A stretch of 64,000 nucleotides of DNA, from positions 26,677-90,676 of the forward strand of contig NZ_BBJO01000006.1 in NCBI RefSeq assembly GCF_000739575.1. Reading direction: 5' to 3'. This DNA is from Halobellus rufus. GTDB lineage: Archaea > Halobacteriota > Halobacteria > Halobacteriales > Haloferacaceae. Of this stretch, positions 34,690-44,326 are shown piece after piece. The notes under the pieces are model-generated. The model was not told the DNA's origin and ran no database searches. It worked only from the letters and a program-made list of their open reading frames with translations. A program made the translations under genes and the position numbers. The first letter of the stretch is position 1, and the number at the start of each line of letters is the position of its first letter.

Positions 34690-37070
34690 TGGCGGCGCTC
34701 CCGAACTTCCTCCAAGTTTCGGTCGAACTGACCGAGGGGCTCTCCGTCGGTCTCCAGCGCCCGCTCTTCCTCCTCGCCCTTCCGATCGCGCTCTTCGCGC
34801 TCTGGGCGCTCGTCTTCCGCGACGCCTCGGGGCTCGCCTCAGGGCGCTCGCGGCGCTGGTTCTTCGCCGCGCGGGTCGTCGTCGTCGCCCTCGTCGTGCT
34901 CTCGGCCGCGGGGCCCTACACGGTCCAGTCGAAAGTGACCGCGGGCGACCCGAGTGTGACGCTGCTCGTCGACGAGTCAGACAGTATGGCCGTCTCACCC
35001 GACGTCGAGGGACGGATCGTCGACGAGATCGAGGACGAGGGCGTCGCCGTCCGCCGCGTCCCCGTGGGGTTCGACGACGCCTCGCCGATCGGTGACGCGC
35101 TCGCGGCGAACGTGCGGGAAGGCGGGAACCTCGTGCTTCTCAGCGACGGTCGGGTGACTGGCGGGCAGTCGCTCTCGGCGGCGACCGAACTCGCCCGCGC
35201 GTCGAACGCCACCGTCTCGACTGTCTCGCCCGAGCCGCGGACCGCGGAGAGATACGTCGAGGTCGGCGGGCCGGAGAAGGTGAGCCTCGGCGTCGAGAAC
35301 CGCTTCGCCGCTCGCGTCGACGGCGTTGGACCGAACGTGTCGACGACGCTCACCGTCGAAGTCGACGGCGAGCAGGTGCTCGAACGCTCGATGGAGGACG
35401 CACCGCGGACCGTCGAGTTCAACCACACCTTCGAGTCGACCGGCAGTCACACGATCACCGCCGAGATCGACGCGACGGACCGGTTCTCCGAGAACGACGT
35501 CTTCCGGAAGACCGTCCGCGTGGTCGAACAGCCGGAGATTCTGTACGTCTCGCCCGGCGAGTACCCCTTCCGCGACTACCTCGACCGCTTGTACGACGTG
35601 GAGACGGCGGAAGACGTGCCGGAGGACCTCTCGCCGTACTACGCGGTCGTCGTACAGGACGCCCCCGCCGACTCGCTCGGGAACGTCGACCGGCTGCAGG
35701 AGTTCGTCATCGACGGCGGCGGCCTGTTCGTCGTCGGCGGGCCCAACGCCTACGAGGGCGGCGGCTACGAGGGGTCGAACCTCGCGTCGATGCTGCCCGT
35801 CACGACCGGCGAGGGGCAACCGCGCGCGACGAACATCGTCCTCGCGATCGACGTCTCCGGGAGCGCCGAGGAGGGGATGTCGGTCCAGAAGTCGGCGTCG
35901 CTCTCGGTGCTCGAAAACCTCGGCGACGAGAACGAGGTCGGCATCGTCGGGTTCAATTACCAGGCCTACCGCGTCGCCGACGTCGAGCCGCTCTCGGCGA
36001 ACCGCCAGCAGTTGGCGGACAAGATCCGCCGACTTCGCGCGGGCGGCGCGACCGACATCGCGACCGGCGTCCGCGGCGGCGGCGAACTCCTCGGGGACCG
36101 GTCGGGGACGATCATCCTGATCAGCGACGGGCACGATAACCCCGACGAGGCCGCATCGGCCGCGGCTCGGTTATCGGAGCGAGGCGTTCGGGTGGTCACC
36201 GTCGGAGCGGGCGAGAGCGTCAACGAGCGAACCCTCCAGACTGTCGCCGGCGCGGGCGGCGGCAGTTACTTCCGCGCGTCAGAGGCGACCCGGTTGGGCA
36301 TCCTCTTCGGCGGGTCGGGCGCGCCGGGGGCATCGGAACTCGTCGTGCTCGACCGTCGGGCGTTCATCACTTCGGGCGTCACGCTGACGTCGTCGCCGGC
36401 GTCGTTCAACGACGTCTCCGTCCGCCCCGGCGCGGACTACCTCGTCGCCGGGAGCAACGGCCAGCCGGCGCTCGCGACGTGGCGCTACGGGCTCGGCCGC
36501 GTGGCGACGCTCACCGCCCACGGCGAGGACGGGACCCTCGACGGCCTGCTCCGCGAGCCCGACTCGCTGCTCCTGACGCGGACGACGAACTACGCCGTGG
36601 GCGACCCGGAGCGGAAAGCGACAGGGATCACCGGAATCCCCGACACGCGCGTCGGCGAGGCGTCGACGGTGACGTATCGCGGCCCCGACCGACCCGAGTC
36701 CGCGAACGTCACGTTCCGGCGCGTCGACGAGGAACTATTCGAGGCGACGGTGACGCCCGATTCGCCCGGCTACCACGAGGTGTCAGGGGCGACCTACGCC
36801 GCGAATTACCCGAGAGAGTACGCCGCGTTCGGCCCCGCCCCAGCGCTCGACGCGCTCGTCGACGACACCGGCGGTCGGGAGTTCACCGCCGGACAGGGCG
36901 AGGCGATCGCGCGGTTCGCGACCGACAGGGCGCGGGGGGTCCGCCCCGTCAGAACCGACTGGACGTGGCTCGCGCTCCTCGTCGGACTGCTCGTGTTCAC
37001 CGCCGAGGTGAGCTACCGGCGGCTTCAAGTTCGTCGCCGAAATACCACGTCGGAGGGAGGTCTCCCGTGA
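34689..37070 (+). CDS. Large VWA-domain membrane protein, 793 aa
   Basis: Two N-terminal spans, a first VWA-like domain (LLVDESDSM), an Ig/CARDB-like stretch, a GATase1-like part (VDRLQEFVIDGGGLFVVGGPNAYEGG), a second complete VWA domain with LAIDVSGSAEEG and LISDGHDNPDEA, and a C-terminal span. The ATG at 34689 overlaps the previous stop. The whole protein resembles BatB/YfbK-type proteins in MoxR operons. It ends in a 4-base GTGA overlap with the next gene. Confidence 0.85.
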   Translation: MAALPNFLQVSVELTEGLSVGLQRPLFLLALPIALFALWALVFRDASGLASGRSRRWFFAARVVVVALVVLSAAGPYTVQSKVTAGDPSVTLLVDESDSMAVSPDVEGRIVDEIEDEGVAVRRVPVGFDDASPIGDALAANVREGGNLVLLSDGRVTGGQSLSAATELARASNATVSTVSPEPRTAERYVEVGGPEKVSLGVENRFAARVDGVGPNVSTTLTVEVDGEQVLERSMEDAPRTVEFNHTFESTGSHTITAEIDATDRFSENDVFRKTVRVVEQPEILYVSPGEYPFRDYLDRLYDVETAEDVPEDLSPYYAVVVQDAPADSLGNVDRLQEFVIDGGGLFVVGGPNAYEGGGYEGSNLASMLPVTTGEGQPRATNIVLAIDVSGSAEEGMSVQKSASLSVLENLGDENEVGIVGFNYQAYRVADVEPLSANRQQLADKIRRLRAGGATDIATGVRGGGELLGDRSGTIILISDGHDNPDEAASAAARLSERGVRVVTVGAGESVNERTLQTVAGAGGGSYFRASEATRLGILFGGSGAPGASELVVLDRRAFITSGVTLTSSPASFNDVSVRPGADYLVAGSNGQPALATWRYGLGRVATLTAHGEDGTLDGLLREPDSLLLTRTTNYAVGDPERKATGITGIPDTRVGEASTVTYRGPDRPESANVTFRRVDEELFEATVTPDSPGYHEVSGATYAANYPREYAAFGPAPALDALVDDTGGREFTAGQGEAIARFATDRARGVRPVRTDWTWLALLVGLLVFTAEVSYRRLQVRRRNTTSEGGLP

Positions 37071-37423
37071 CGTTCGTCGGTCGCCCGCTGAACCGCGCGC
37101 TCCTCGTCGCCCTCGTCGTCCTCGCCGTGGGGACCGTCGGAGCCACGCTGCTCGCGCAGTCGGCAGTCTCCGAGGTCGACGCGCAGAACGAGCAGTTGCG
37201 CGCACAGAACGAACAGCTCCGCGAGGATGTCCAGTCCGCACGCGACCGTATCGAGTCGCTGGAAGCGGAGGTGAGTCGTCTGAAGAGCGAGCTTTCGGAC
37301 ACCGAGGACACCCTCGAAGCGGTCCGTGCCGAGCGAAACGAGCACCGCGAGGACTTACAGTCCGTCTGCGACCAGTGGCGGCAAGAACACGGCGACGCGC
37401 CGGAGGAGTGTGCGGATGTCTGA
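37067..37423 (+). CDS. Membrane-anchored coiled-coil protein, 118 aa, GTG start
   Basis: One N-terminal span (LLVALVVLAVGTVGATLLA) followed by a coiled coil of about 70 residues with heptads (AQNEQLRAQNEQLREDVQSA, LEAEVSRLKSELSDTEDTL). GTG at 37067 overlaps the previous stop, and GGAGGGAGG 8-15 nt before it is a good ribosome-binding site. It overlaps the next gene by 8 bases. Probably a scaffold in the VWA/MoxR complex. Confidence 0.75.
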   Translation: MTFVGRPLNRALLVALVVLAVGTVGATLLAQSAVSEVDAQNEQLRAQNEQLREDVQSARDRIESLEAEVSRLKSELSDTEDTLEAVRAERNEHREDLQSVCDQWRQEHGDAPEECADV

Positions 37424-38483
37424 GGAGCCGAACGGTCAGTCGACCTCGCGGGGAGGCAAGTCGACGTCACCGGATGATGCGCCGTCGTCGAGCGACGACG
37501 TCCGGTTCGACCCCGACCCCGGATTCGTCGACGACGTCGACGAGCGAACGGCGGGACTCGAAAACACGGAGCAAGAGGCGTCGAACGAGCGGATCGTGGC
37601 GGCGATCGGCGAAGTCAGACGCGAGGTTCGGAACGTCGCGGTCCTCTATGCCACCGTCGAGGCCGCGCTCGCTGCGCTCCTCGTGAATCTCCTGCTCAGA
37701 CTGGCTGACCCGCAGTGGCTCGCGGCTTCGGTCCCGATCCCCGGCGTCGCTGCCGACGCTCTCGGGGGAGTCCCGCTCCTCGGTGATGCGCTCCCGACCG
37801 CGCTTCCTGCGACGGCACTCGTCGGGATCGCGGTCGGCGTGCTCGCCTTCGCGGTCGCGTACGGTCTCAGAGTCCGACGCCCGCTCGTCGAGCAGTTCGA
37901 GGCGGCGAACCCGCAACTCGGCGAGGCGTTGCGGACCGCCCGCGACGCCGTCGACGACGGAGCCGACACCGAGATGGCCCGCAGACTCTACGGCGACGTG
38001 ATCGAGACGCTCGGATCGGCGTCGACGCTCGAACTGGTCGAGACGCGTCGGGTGGTCGTCACGTTGGCGCTCGTGGCCCTCGTGAGCGTCGCGAGCGTGC
38101 AGGTCGCAGTCGTGAACCCGGACCTCGCCGGACTGCTCGGGGTCGGGGCCGAACCGACCGTCGACCGTCCGGACGACGACGGCCTGCAGGACGGCGACGA
38201 GATCCTCGGCGACCCCGAGGACGTCGGCGCGGGGGACGATCAGGAGAACATCTCCGTTCCGGGCACCGGTGAGGGGAGCGCAGACGGCCCGACCGGGTCC
38301 GACGGCGGATTCGGCGGTGGCGGCGGGACCGGCGCGTTCGACAGTCAACAGTCCGGATACGCCGGACAGGAGCGGATCGAAGACGCCGAACTGGTGCGGG
38401 AGTACAACCTTCGGATCCGGGAGTTCGACGACGCGAACGCGGGCAGCGACGACAGCGACACCGACACGAGCGATGCAACCTAA
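37416..38483 (+). CDS. Membrane protein of the MoxR/VWA operon, 355 aa
   Basis: An acidic disordered N-terminus (1-70) is followed by a segment GEVRREVRNVAVLYATVEAALAALLVNLLL, more spans (ALVGIAVGVLAFAVAYGLRV, VVVTLALVALVSVASVQVAVV) and an acidic Gly-rich C-terminus. The ATG at 37416 overlaps the previous gene by 8 bases. It is unlike known named families, though conserved in similar operons. Confidence 0.7.
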   Translation: MSEEPNGQSTSRGGKSTSPDDAPSSSDDVRFDPDPGFVDDVDERTAGLENTEQEASNERIVAAIGEVRREVRNVAVLYATVEAALAALLVNLLLRLADPQWLAASVPIPGVAADALGGVPLLGDALPTALPATALVGIAVGVLAFAVAYGLRVRRPLVEQFEAANPQLGEALRTARDAVDDGADTEMARRLYGDVIETLGSASTLELVETRRVVVTLALVALVSVASVQVAVVNPDLAGLLGVGAEPTVDRPDDDGLQDGDEILGDPEDVGAGDDQENISVPGTGEGSADGPTGSDGGFGGGGGTGAFDSQQSGYAGQERIEDAELVREYNLRIREFDDANAGSDDSDTDTSDAT

Positions 38484-38486
38484 GCT

Positions 38487-39424
38487 ATGAGCGGAAACCA
38501 AGAGATAGACAGCATCCAGCGCAGACTGACCGCCCTCCGCGAGGAGGTCGCGAAACGAATCGTCGGACAGGAGTCCGTCGTCGAGCAACTGCTGGTCTGT
38601 CTGCTCTGCGACGGCAACGCGCTTATCGAGAGCAACCCCGGACTGGGGAAGACGACGCTGATACGCACGGTCGCGGAGGCGACCGACCTGTCCTTCTCGC
38701 GGATCCAGAACACCCCGGATCTGATGCCCGCCGACATCACCGGGACCGAGATCATCCGGGAGGTCGGCGGGGAGCGCGAGTTCGTCTTCGAGCGGGGGCC
38801 GGTGTTCGCGAACCTCGTCCTCGCCGACGAGATCAACCGCGCACGCCGAAGACGCAGGCCGCACTCCTCGAAGCGATGCAGGAGAAGCAGGTGACGACCG
38901 CGGGCGAGACCCGCGAGCTACCGCGGCCGTTCTTCGTGCTCGCGACGCAGAACCCGATCGATCAGGAGGGGACGTACCCGCTCCCCGAGGCGCAGACCGA
39001 CCGCTTCCTCCTGAAGATCCTCGTCGACTACCCCGACCGCGACGAGGAGCGTGCGATCGTCGACCGCTACACCACGGGCGCGGCCGATCCCACCGTCGAC
39101 CGCGTGCTCTCGCGCGACGGCCTCAAGCGGGCCCAGCAACTCGTCCGACAGATCCCCATCGCAGACGACGTCCGCGACGACGTGATCGATCTCGTGCGGG
39201 CGACGCGAACCGCCGAGAACGTGGAGTTCGGTGCGAGCCCGCGAGCGAGTATGGGACTCGTCCTCGCTGCGAAGGCGCGGGCGTTCTTGGCCGGCCGCTC
39301 GCACGTCGCCCGAGAGGACGTCGAAGCGATGGCCCGCCCGGTGCTCCGCCATCGGATCATCGTCGACTTCCGCGCCGAGCGCGAGGGCGTCACTCCCGAC
39401 GAGGTCGTGTCGGAACTGCTGTAA
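38487..39424 (+). pseudogene. MoxR AAA+ ATPase, interrupted by a frameshift
   Basis: AAA+ chaperone of the MoxR family. Walker A SNPGLGKTTL and Walker B LVLADEINRA are in one frame (38487 to about 38844), while MQEKQVTTAGETRELPRPFFVLATQNPIDQEGTYPLPEAQTDRF continues in another frame to the stop at 39422-39424. One missing base near 38844 restores the invariant RAPPKTQAALLEAMQE. It precedes DUF58 by 1 nt. This is either a sequencing error or a real loss; MoxR is expected to be required for the operon. Confidence 0.88.
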
Positions 39425-39425
39425 C

Positions 39426-40322
39426 ATGTCTATCGAACCTGAGTTCCTCGACAGGTTGGCCGGACTGGAGCGCGCGCTTCGCCACCGCACCGGCTCGCGA
39501 CGGCAGGGCGAACAGCGCTCTCCGAACGTCGGCGAGGGGCTCACGTTCAGCGACTATCGCCGGTACACGCCCGGCGACGACGTCCGGCTGATCGACTGGC
39601 GAGTGTACGCGCGGACGGACGAACACTTCATCAAGCAGTACGAGGCCGAGCGTGACCTCACGGTCCACGTGCTCTTGGACACGTCGGCGTCGATGGACTT
39701 CGGCACAGGCGAGTCGAACAAATTCGAGTTCGGTGCGCGGGTCGGCCTCGCGTTCGCGTACTTCGCTGCCGCCGACCACGACTCGTTTCGATTCGCGACG
39801 ATCGGGACCGATTCCGAACGGCTCGACCGCGGGCGGTCGACGCGCGGAGAGTTACTCCGCCTCGTCGACGCGCTCAACGGCGTCGACCCGGACGGTCGAA
39901 CCGACGTCTTCGACGCGCTGGCGTCCTACGCGCGGACGATCCGCTCGCGTTCGCTCGTCGTCGTCGTGAGCGACTTCCTCGACGACCCGGACGCGGTCGA
40001 GGACGGCCTCGCCGCGCTCGGCGACAGCAGTATCCTCCTCGTGCACCTCGTCGCTCCCGAGGAGCGCGACCCCGACGTCAGCGGTGACACGGTCTTCGAG
40101 GACCCCGAGACGGACGCCACGCAACGCGCGTACTTCGCCGGGTCGACCGCCGAAGGGTACAGAGAGCGCCTCGACGCGCACCTCGACGAGATATCGGACC
40201 GAGCGCGTCGCCTCCGCGCCGAGCACGTCGTCGTCGACACCGGCGCGGACTTCTTCGAGGCGTTCGCGGACGTCTGGACGGCACAAGTGGCGGGAGCCGC
40301 AGACGACATCCGGCGGGTATAA
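39426..40322 (+). CDS. DUF58 (VWA-like) protein, 298 aa
   Basis: Contains the DUF58 signature EGLTFSDYRRYTPGDDVRLIDWRVYARTDEHFIKQYEAE, followed by VWA-like HVLLDTSASMDFG with MIDAS residues DTSAS. DUF58 proteins partner MoxR ATPases. It starts 1 nt after the MoxR stop. Last gene of the six-gene operon at 32881-40322; MFS follows 25 nt later with a possible independent start. Confidence 0.92.
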   Translation: MSIEPEFLDRLAGLERALRHRTGSRRQGEQRSPNVGEGLTFSDYRRYTPGDDVRLIDWRVYARTDEHFIKQYEAERDLTVHVLLDTSASMDFGTGESNKFEFGARVGLAFAYFAAADHDSFRFATIGTDSERLDRGRSTRGELLRLVDALNGVDPDGRTDVFDALASYARTIRSRSLVVVVSDFLDDPDAVEDGLAALGDSSILLVHLVAPEERDPDVSGDTVFEDPETDATQRAYFAGSTAEGYRERLDAHLDEISDRARRLRAEHVVVDTGADFFEAFADVWTAQVAGAADDIRRV

Positions 40323-40347
40323 TTCGTTCCGGCGTCGAACGGCGGTC

Positions 40348-41598
40348 GTGACCGACGCACAGGACCGCCGGGTCGTCGCCCTCGTCGCGGGCTCGCACTT
40401 CGTGAACCACGCCTACATCGTGATGCTCGCTCCGCTGGTGACCGTGCTCGCGGGGAGATTCGACGTCAGCATCGCCGCGATCGGGCTCGCGATCGGCGTG
40501 CAGAACGCGGTCGTGCTCGCGCTGCAGCTCCCGATGGGCTACGTCTCCGACGCCTACAGCCGGACGCTCGTCTTGGGGATCTCGCTCGTCGTCGGGACCG
40601 CGGGTGCCGCGCTGACGGCGCTGTCGACCTCCTACGCGTGGCTCCTCGCCGCACAGGTGGTCCTCGGGATCGGAATCGCCGGGCATCACCCGGCGCACTA
40701 CCCGCTGTTGGCGGCGGTCTCGACGGCCGAAAACCGGGGCCGAGCCTACAGTGCGCACGCGTTCGGCGGCGCGGTCGGCCTCGCAGCCCCGTTCGCCGTC
40801 GTCGCGGCGACGACCGCGCTCGATCTCTCCTGGCGGGTCGCCCTCGGCCTCGTGGCCGCCGTCGGCGGCGCGTACACGATCTACTGCCTGCTCGGCTTCC
40901 GGTCGGTCGACGACGACGTCACGCGACCGGCGCTCGCGGAGCGCCCGTCCGAGCGGCCGACGCTGGCTTCGGTTCCGGGGCGGATCCGGACGCTCCTCGG
41001 GACGCTCACGGCGTCACGAGGCATCCTCGGACTGACGCTGCTCGCGTTCCTGACGTCGACGGCGGCCTGGGCGATCCGGACGTACACGCCGAACCTTCTG
41101 GCTGCCGGGTACGGACTGCCGGGCGGGACGGCCAGCGGACTGACCTCCGCGATGCTCGCGGTCGGCGCGGGGCTGATCCTCCTCGGCGGCGCGCTCACCG
41201 ACCGCGTGGGAGCCGGTCCGGTGGTGGTCGTCGGCTACGCGCTGCTGGTCGTCGTCGCCGCGCTGCTGTCGACGCTGGCGCTGCCGTCGCTCGGGGTCGG
41301 GGTCGTGCTGCTACTCAGCGGGAGCATCAGCCTCTCTCGGCCCGCCCGGTCGACGCTCGCAGATCTCCTCTCCGCGCGAGCGGACCTCGGAAAGAACTTC
41401 GCGCTGGTGACGATCGGGATCTCGCTGGGCGGCGCGGTCGCCCCGCCGCTGTTCGGGTACCTGATCGAGACCGTCGGCCTCGCGCGTTCGTTCGCCGCGG
41501 TCGCAGCCTTGGGCGCGCTCTCGCTCGTGCTCGGTTGGTGGGTCGTTCGCGACGTCGAACTCGGCCTCTCGGCCGCGGCGGCGACCGGTGACGACTGA
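40348..41598 (+). CDS. MFS transporter, FsR-like, 416 aa, GTG start
   Basis: Twelve-span permease with SHFVNHAYIVMLAPLVTVLA in the first helix, typical of fosmidomycin-resistance-type MFS, and PMGYVSDAYSRTLVLG as the loop 2/3 signature. GIGIAGHHPAHYPLLAAV is a conserved helix-5 motif. The GTG at 40348 is the only start before span 1. The substrate is unknown. Confidence 0.82.
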   Translation: MTDAQDRRVVALVAGSHFVNHAYIVMLAPLVTVLAGRFDVSIAAIGLAIGVQNAVVLALQLPMGYVSDAYSRTLVLGISLVVGTAGAALTALSTSYAWLLAAQVVLGIGIAGHHPAHYPLLAAVSTAENRGRAYSAHAFGGAVGLAAPFAVVAATTALDLSWRVALGLVAAVGGAYTIYCLLGFRSVDDDVTRPALAERPSERPTLASVPGRIRTLLGTLTASRGILGLTLLAFLTSTAAWAIRTYTPNLLAAGYGLPGGTASGLTSAMLAVGAGLILLGGALTDRVGAGPVVVVGYALLVVVAALLSTLALPSLGVGVVLLLSGSISLSRPARSTLADLLSARADLGKNFALVTIGISLGGAVAPPLFGYLIETVGLARSFAAVAALGALSLVLGWWVVRDVELGLSAAAATGDD

Positions 41599-41643
41599 CG
41601 GCAGATCGAAACGGTGAATCCGCGGCTCTCCGGACGACGGTGT

Positions 41644-42069
41644 ATGAACTATCTCCCGTGGGCGATCCTCGCGCTCGTCGCGTACGCGTTGGTGGCCCCG
41701 TTTATGCGGGTGGCGACGACCGGGTCGGCCGCGATTCCGAGCAACGTCGCGACCATCATCGCGAACACGATCCTCGTCGTCCTCACCGCCGGCATCATCG
41801 TGTACAACCAGGAGAACGCGCTCTCGTACGTCACGCACCCGAAGGTGGGCTACGTGGCGATCGCCGGTGTCTGCCTGACCGTCGGGATCTTGGCGTACTA
41901 CCGGGCGCTCTCGCTGGGGCCGGTGAGCGTGGTCTCGCCGATCTTCGGGATGTTCCTCGTCGTGAGCTCGGTCCTCGGGATCGCCTTCCTGAACGAGTCG
42001 CTGACCGCCCGCAAGGCGCTCGGCATCGGACTCGGGATCGTCGCCGTCTACCTCGTGAGCGTCGAGTGA
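41644..42069 (+). CDS. EamA-like half transporter, 141 aa
   Basis: About five spans of one EamA (drug/metabolite transporter) half: YLPWAILALVAYALVAPFMRVA to YYRALSLGPVSVVSPIFGMFLVVSSVLGIAFLNESL. At half the usual 10-span length it would work as a dimer, like SMR proteins. The ATG at 41644 is the natural start. The substrate is unknown. Confidence 0.82.
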   Translation: MNYLPWAILALVAYALVAPFMRVATTGSAAIPSNVATIIANTILVVLTAGIIVYNQENALSYVTHPKVGYVAIAGVCLTVGILAYYRALSLGPVSVVSPIFGMFLVVSSVLGIAFLNESLTARKALGIGLGIVAVYLVSVE

Positions 42070-42169
42070 GAACGCTGAAGCGTATCGTCGAGTGAAGCCA
42101 CGGAGCCGTACGACGCCTCGCGCTGCCGAAACGAACAACGTCTTTTGCACGGCGACCGTAGTTTTCGAT

Positions 42170-42733
42170 ATGGTCCTAGTCGAATCCGATTCCAAACTGT
42201 CACGCGGCGACGAGGCACCGGCGTTCGAACTCCCGGGTGCCGACGGGGAGACGTATGGACTCTCCGACTTCGCGGCGTACGACGCATTGCTCGTCGTCTT
42301 CACGTGCAATCACTGCCCCTACGCTGAAGCGAAGGTCGACGAGTTGAACCACCTCAGCGAAGCCTACGACGACCTCGCAGTCGTCGGGATCAACCCCAAC
42401 GACGCCGAGGAGTATCCCGACGACTCCTTCGAGCGGATGAAAGAGCGCGTCGAGGACGACGAGATCCGGTTCACTGCCTACCTCAGAGACGAGTCGCAGG
42501 ACGTCGCCCGCGAGTACGGCGCGGTCTGCACGCCCGACCCGTACCTCTTCGAGCGCGACGGCGACGCGTTCCGTCTCGCGTTCCACTCCCGAATCGACGA
42601 CGCGATGAACCCGGACGACGACCCCGAACGCTACGAGATGCGCGAGGCCGTCGAGGCGCTGCTGGCAGGCGAGGAGATCCCCGTCGAGGCGACGCCCTCG
42701 CAGGGCTGTTCGATCAAGTGGCTCGACGACTGA
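42170..42733 (+). CDS. Thioredoxin-fold redoxin (AhpC/TSA-like), 187 aa
   Basis: DEAPAFELPGADGETYGLSDF and VVFTCNHCPYAEAKVDEL define a redoxin with a CNHC active site at residues 46-49, unlike the single-Cys peroxiredoxin. The C-terminal half has the cis-Pro region VCTPDPYLF. A CTTTTGC box 24-30 nt before the ATG supports leaderless start at 42170. Probably cytoplasmic thiol-disulfide chemistry. Confidence 0.88.
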   Translation: MVLVESDSKLSRGDEAPAFELPGADGETYGLSDFAAYDALLVVFTCNHCPYAEAKVDELNHLSEAYDDLAVVGINPNDAEEYPDDSFERMKERVEDDEIRFTAYLRDESQDVAREYGAVCTPDPYLFERDGDAFRLAFHSRIDDAMNPDDDPERYEMREAVEALLAGEEIPVEATPSQGCSIKWLDD

Positions 42734-42768
42734 CCCGGTGAAGACGGACCACCGTCGAGAGGGTGTTT

Positions 42769-43083
42769 TTATCGAACCGGCCGGACGATGACCTCACCAC
42801 TATCGCGAACGGTGACCTGGTTCTCGCCGGCGGTGAACGACACCGTTATGCCGTTCGTGTTCGCCGGAGAGAGCGTTGGCTGAAAAAGGGCGTCTAGCGC
42901 GTCGGAGTCGATCGATTCGTACAGCGGGTCGAGCGATTGCTCCTCCCGATCGAGAGCGATCGAGAGCGTTCTGACGACCGCCGCCGACGGGGGGATCGAC
43001 GACCAATCGTACTGGGCGTTAACGGTCCCGTCGGCCGCGTCGGAGTCACCGTCGGTCGATGACCGCTCTGATTCTTCGGTCAT
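42769..43083 (-). CDS. HalOD1 output-domain protein, 104 aa
   Basis: The core YDWSSIPPSAAVVRTLSIAL, DPLYESIDSDALDALFQP and VSFTAGENQVTVRDSGEVIVRP fits the HalOD1 domain, a haloarchaeal output module often used in signalling. The N-terminal 20 residues are disordered. It lies 54 nt downstream of the TrmB gene on the same strand and could be co-transcribed with it. Confidence 0.85.
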   Translation of the reverse strand: MTEESERSSTDGDSDAADGTVNAQYDWSSIPPSAAVVRTLSIALDREEQSLDPLYESIDSDALDALFQPTLSPANTNGITVSFTAGENQVTVRDSGEVIVRPVR

Positions 43084-43137
43084 CTGTTCGTCACCGGAGC
43101 AGTCGTCACGTTCGCGTTAGTTTTGATGTTCATACTG

Positions 43138-43938
43138 TTACTCGGGGGGATCAGTATTGGCCAGTCGCCAGGTGAAGATCGCTCGCAGCACGACCACGAG
43201 ACTGTTCGTCTCTCCGGATCCCCAGATCGCCGTCTCCGACCGTGGGTCCTCCGGAGTCGCATCGGTGCCGTTGACGAGCACGCTCACGAGCGTCTGCGTG
43301 CCATCGACCATCATAAGCCGCCCCGCGGGCGTGTCTGACCAGACCCACAGCGATTCGAACAGTTCTGCAGTGGGGATCTCATCTCGGATCTGCTCTTGGA
43401 CGTCCGCCGAGACGCCGCCGAGGCTGACCGTCACTCCTCGCTGTGCCGCGCCGCGTAACGCGTCGATGACCTCCTCGGTGAGCAGTTCTTCGACGGTCAT
43501 ATAGACGATTTCGTCGTCCGACCCGTCGATGAACTCGATCACGCGATCGGTGACCGCCGCTTGGCCGTCGACTGTCCAGACGCCTCGTTGTTCCTCGCTG
43601 CGTTCGACGGGTTCGAGTTCGTCCAGAGCCGTCCGCAGGGTGGAGAGCCGATGGGTCATCTCCTGTTCGAACTTCCGGCTGGTGGTTTCGGGCGAGATCG
43701 CCCAGAACTCCTTGGGGGATGACTGCTGAATATCGACCAGACCGAGGTCGTGGAGTTCGTCGATGGCGTCGTAGACTCTGGTTCGAGGAACGTCAGCAAC
43801 CCCGCTCACGTCTTTCGCCGTGCCTGTGCCTAGGCTCACGAGGGCAACGAACGTCCGTGCGGCGTACGTACTGAGACCGAACTGTTCGAGTTGGTCGATC
43901 GCGACTGAGCGGGGATCACCTAACGGGTCGGTACTCAT
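43138..43938 (-). CDS. TrmB-family transcriptional regulator, 266 aa
   Basis: N-terminal TrmB winged helix: LEQFGLSTYAARTFVALVSLGTGTAKDVSGVADVPRTRVYDAIDEL. The C-terminal PLD-like region has VYMTVEELLTEEVIDALRGAA and GRLMMVDGTQTLVSVLV. The start at 43938 (MSTDPLG) matches the paralogue at 44327. The two proteins are about the same length and clearly homologous. Effectors are usually sugars, but here the sugar-binding part resembles the phospholipase-D-like type. Confidence 0.9.
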   Translation of the reverse strand: MSTDPLGDPRSVAIDQLEQFGLSTYAARTFVALVSLGTGTAKDVSGVADVPRTRVYDAIDELHDLGLVDIQQSSPKEFWAISPETTSRKFEQEMTHRLSTLRTALDELEPVERSEEQRGVWTVDGQAAVTDRVIEFIDGSDDEIVYMTVEELLTEEVIDALRGAAQRGVTVSLGGVSADVQEQIRDEIPTAELFESLWVWSDTPAGRLMMVDGTQTLVSVLVNGTDATPEDPRSETAIWGSGETNSLVVVLRAIFTWRLANTDPPE

Positions 43939-44326
43939 AGTATGGATCTCGGTCGCTTGGAAACCCAGCCACGGGAGGTGGCCAGGATCGGCACGCGTCG
44001 GGCTGTGGTTGGGACACAAATTCCGAGCCGCGTGCCAAGTGCAAGGTTCGGCCTGTGTTAGTATATTTATTTTGTGATTAACTGAGTGAAATAGATAATC
44101 AAAACTGCAGCCCCACAGTGTCTGCTAGTCTGCTAGATCAGAAATTGTAATTCTATACGTGACAACGGACTACGTCCGATTACAGTACGGCGGTAGCGAC
44201 GGCCGGACCGCGACAGTAGCCACGTGGCGCCAGTGAATCGATCCCTTCGAGAGTGACAACGCATATCGGGCCAGCGGTTCAACGTTGCGAGGACTCCGGG
44301 CAACCCCGGGTTATGAGTTGGGACAC
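43939..44326. promoter_or_regulatory. Divergent promoter region between the two TrmB genes
   Basis: The 388-bp spacer carries an 11-bp direct repeat GTTGGGACACA at 44008-44018 and 44317-44327, the latter overlapping the ATG of the plus-strand gene. It also holds an 8-bp tandem TCTGCTAG at 44121-44136 and an AT-rich stretch (GTATATTTATTTTGTGATTA, about 44059-44078) that could be the TATA region for the minus gene. No gene is seen inside. Confidence 0.5.
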
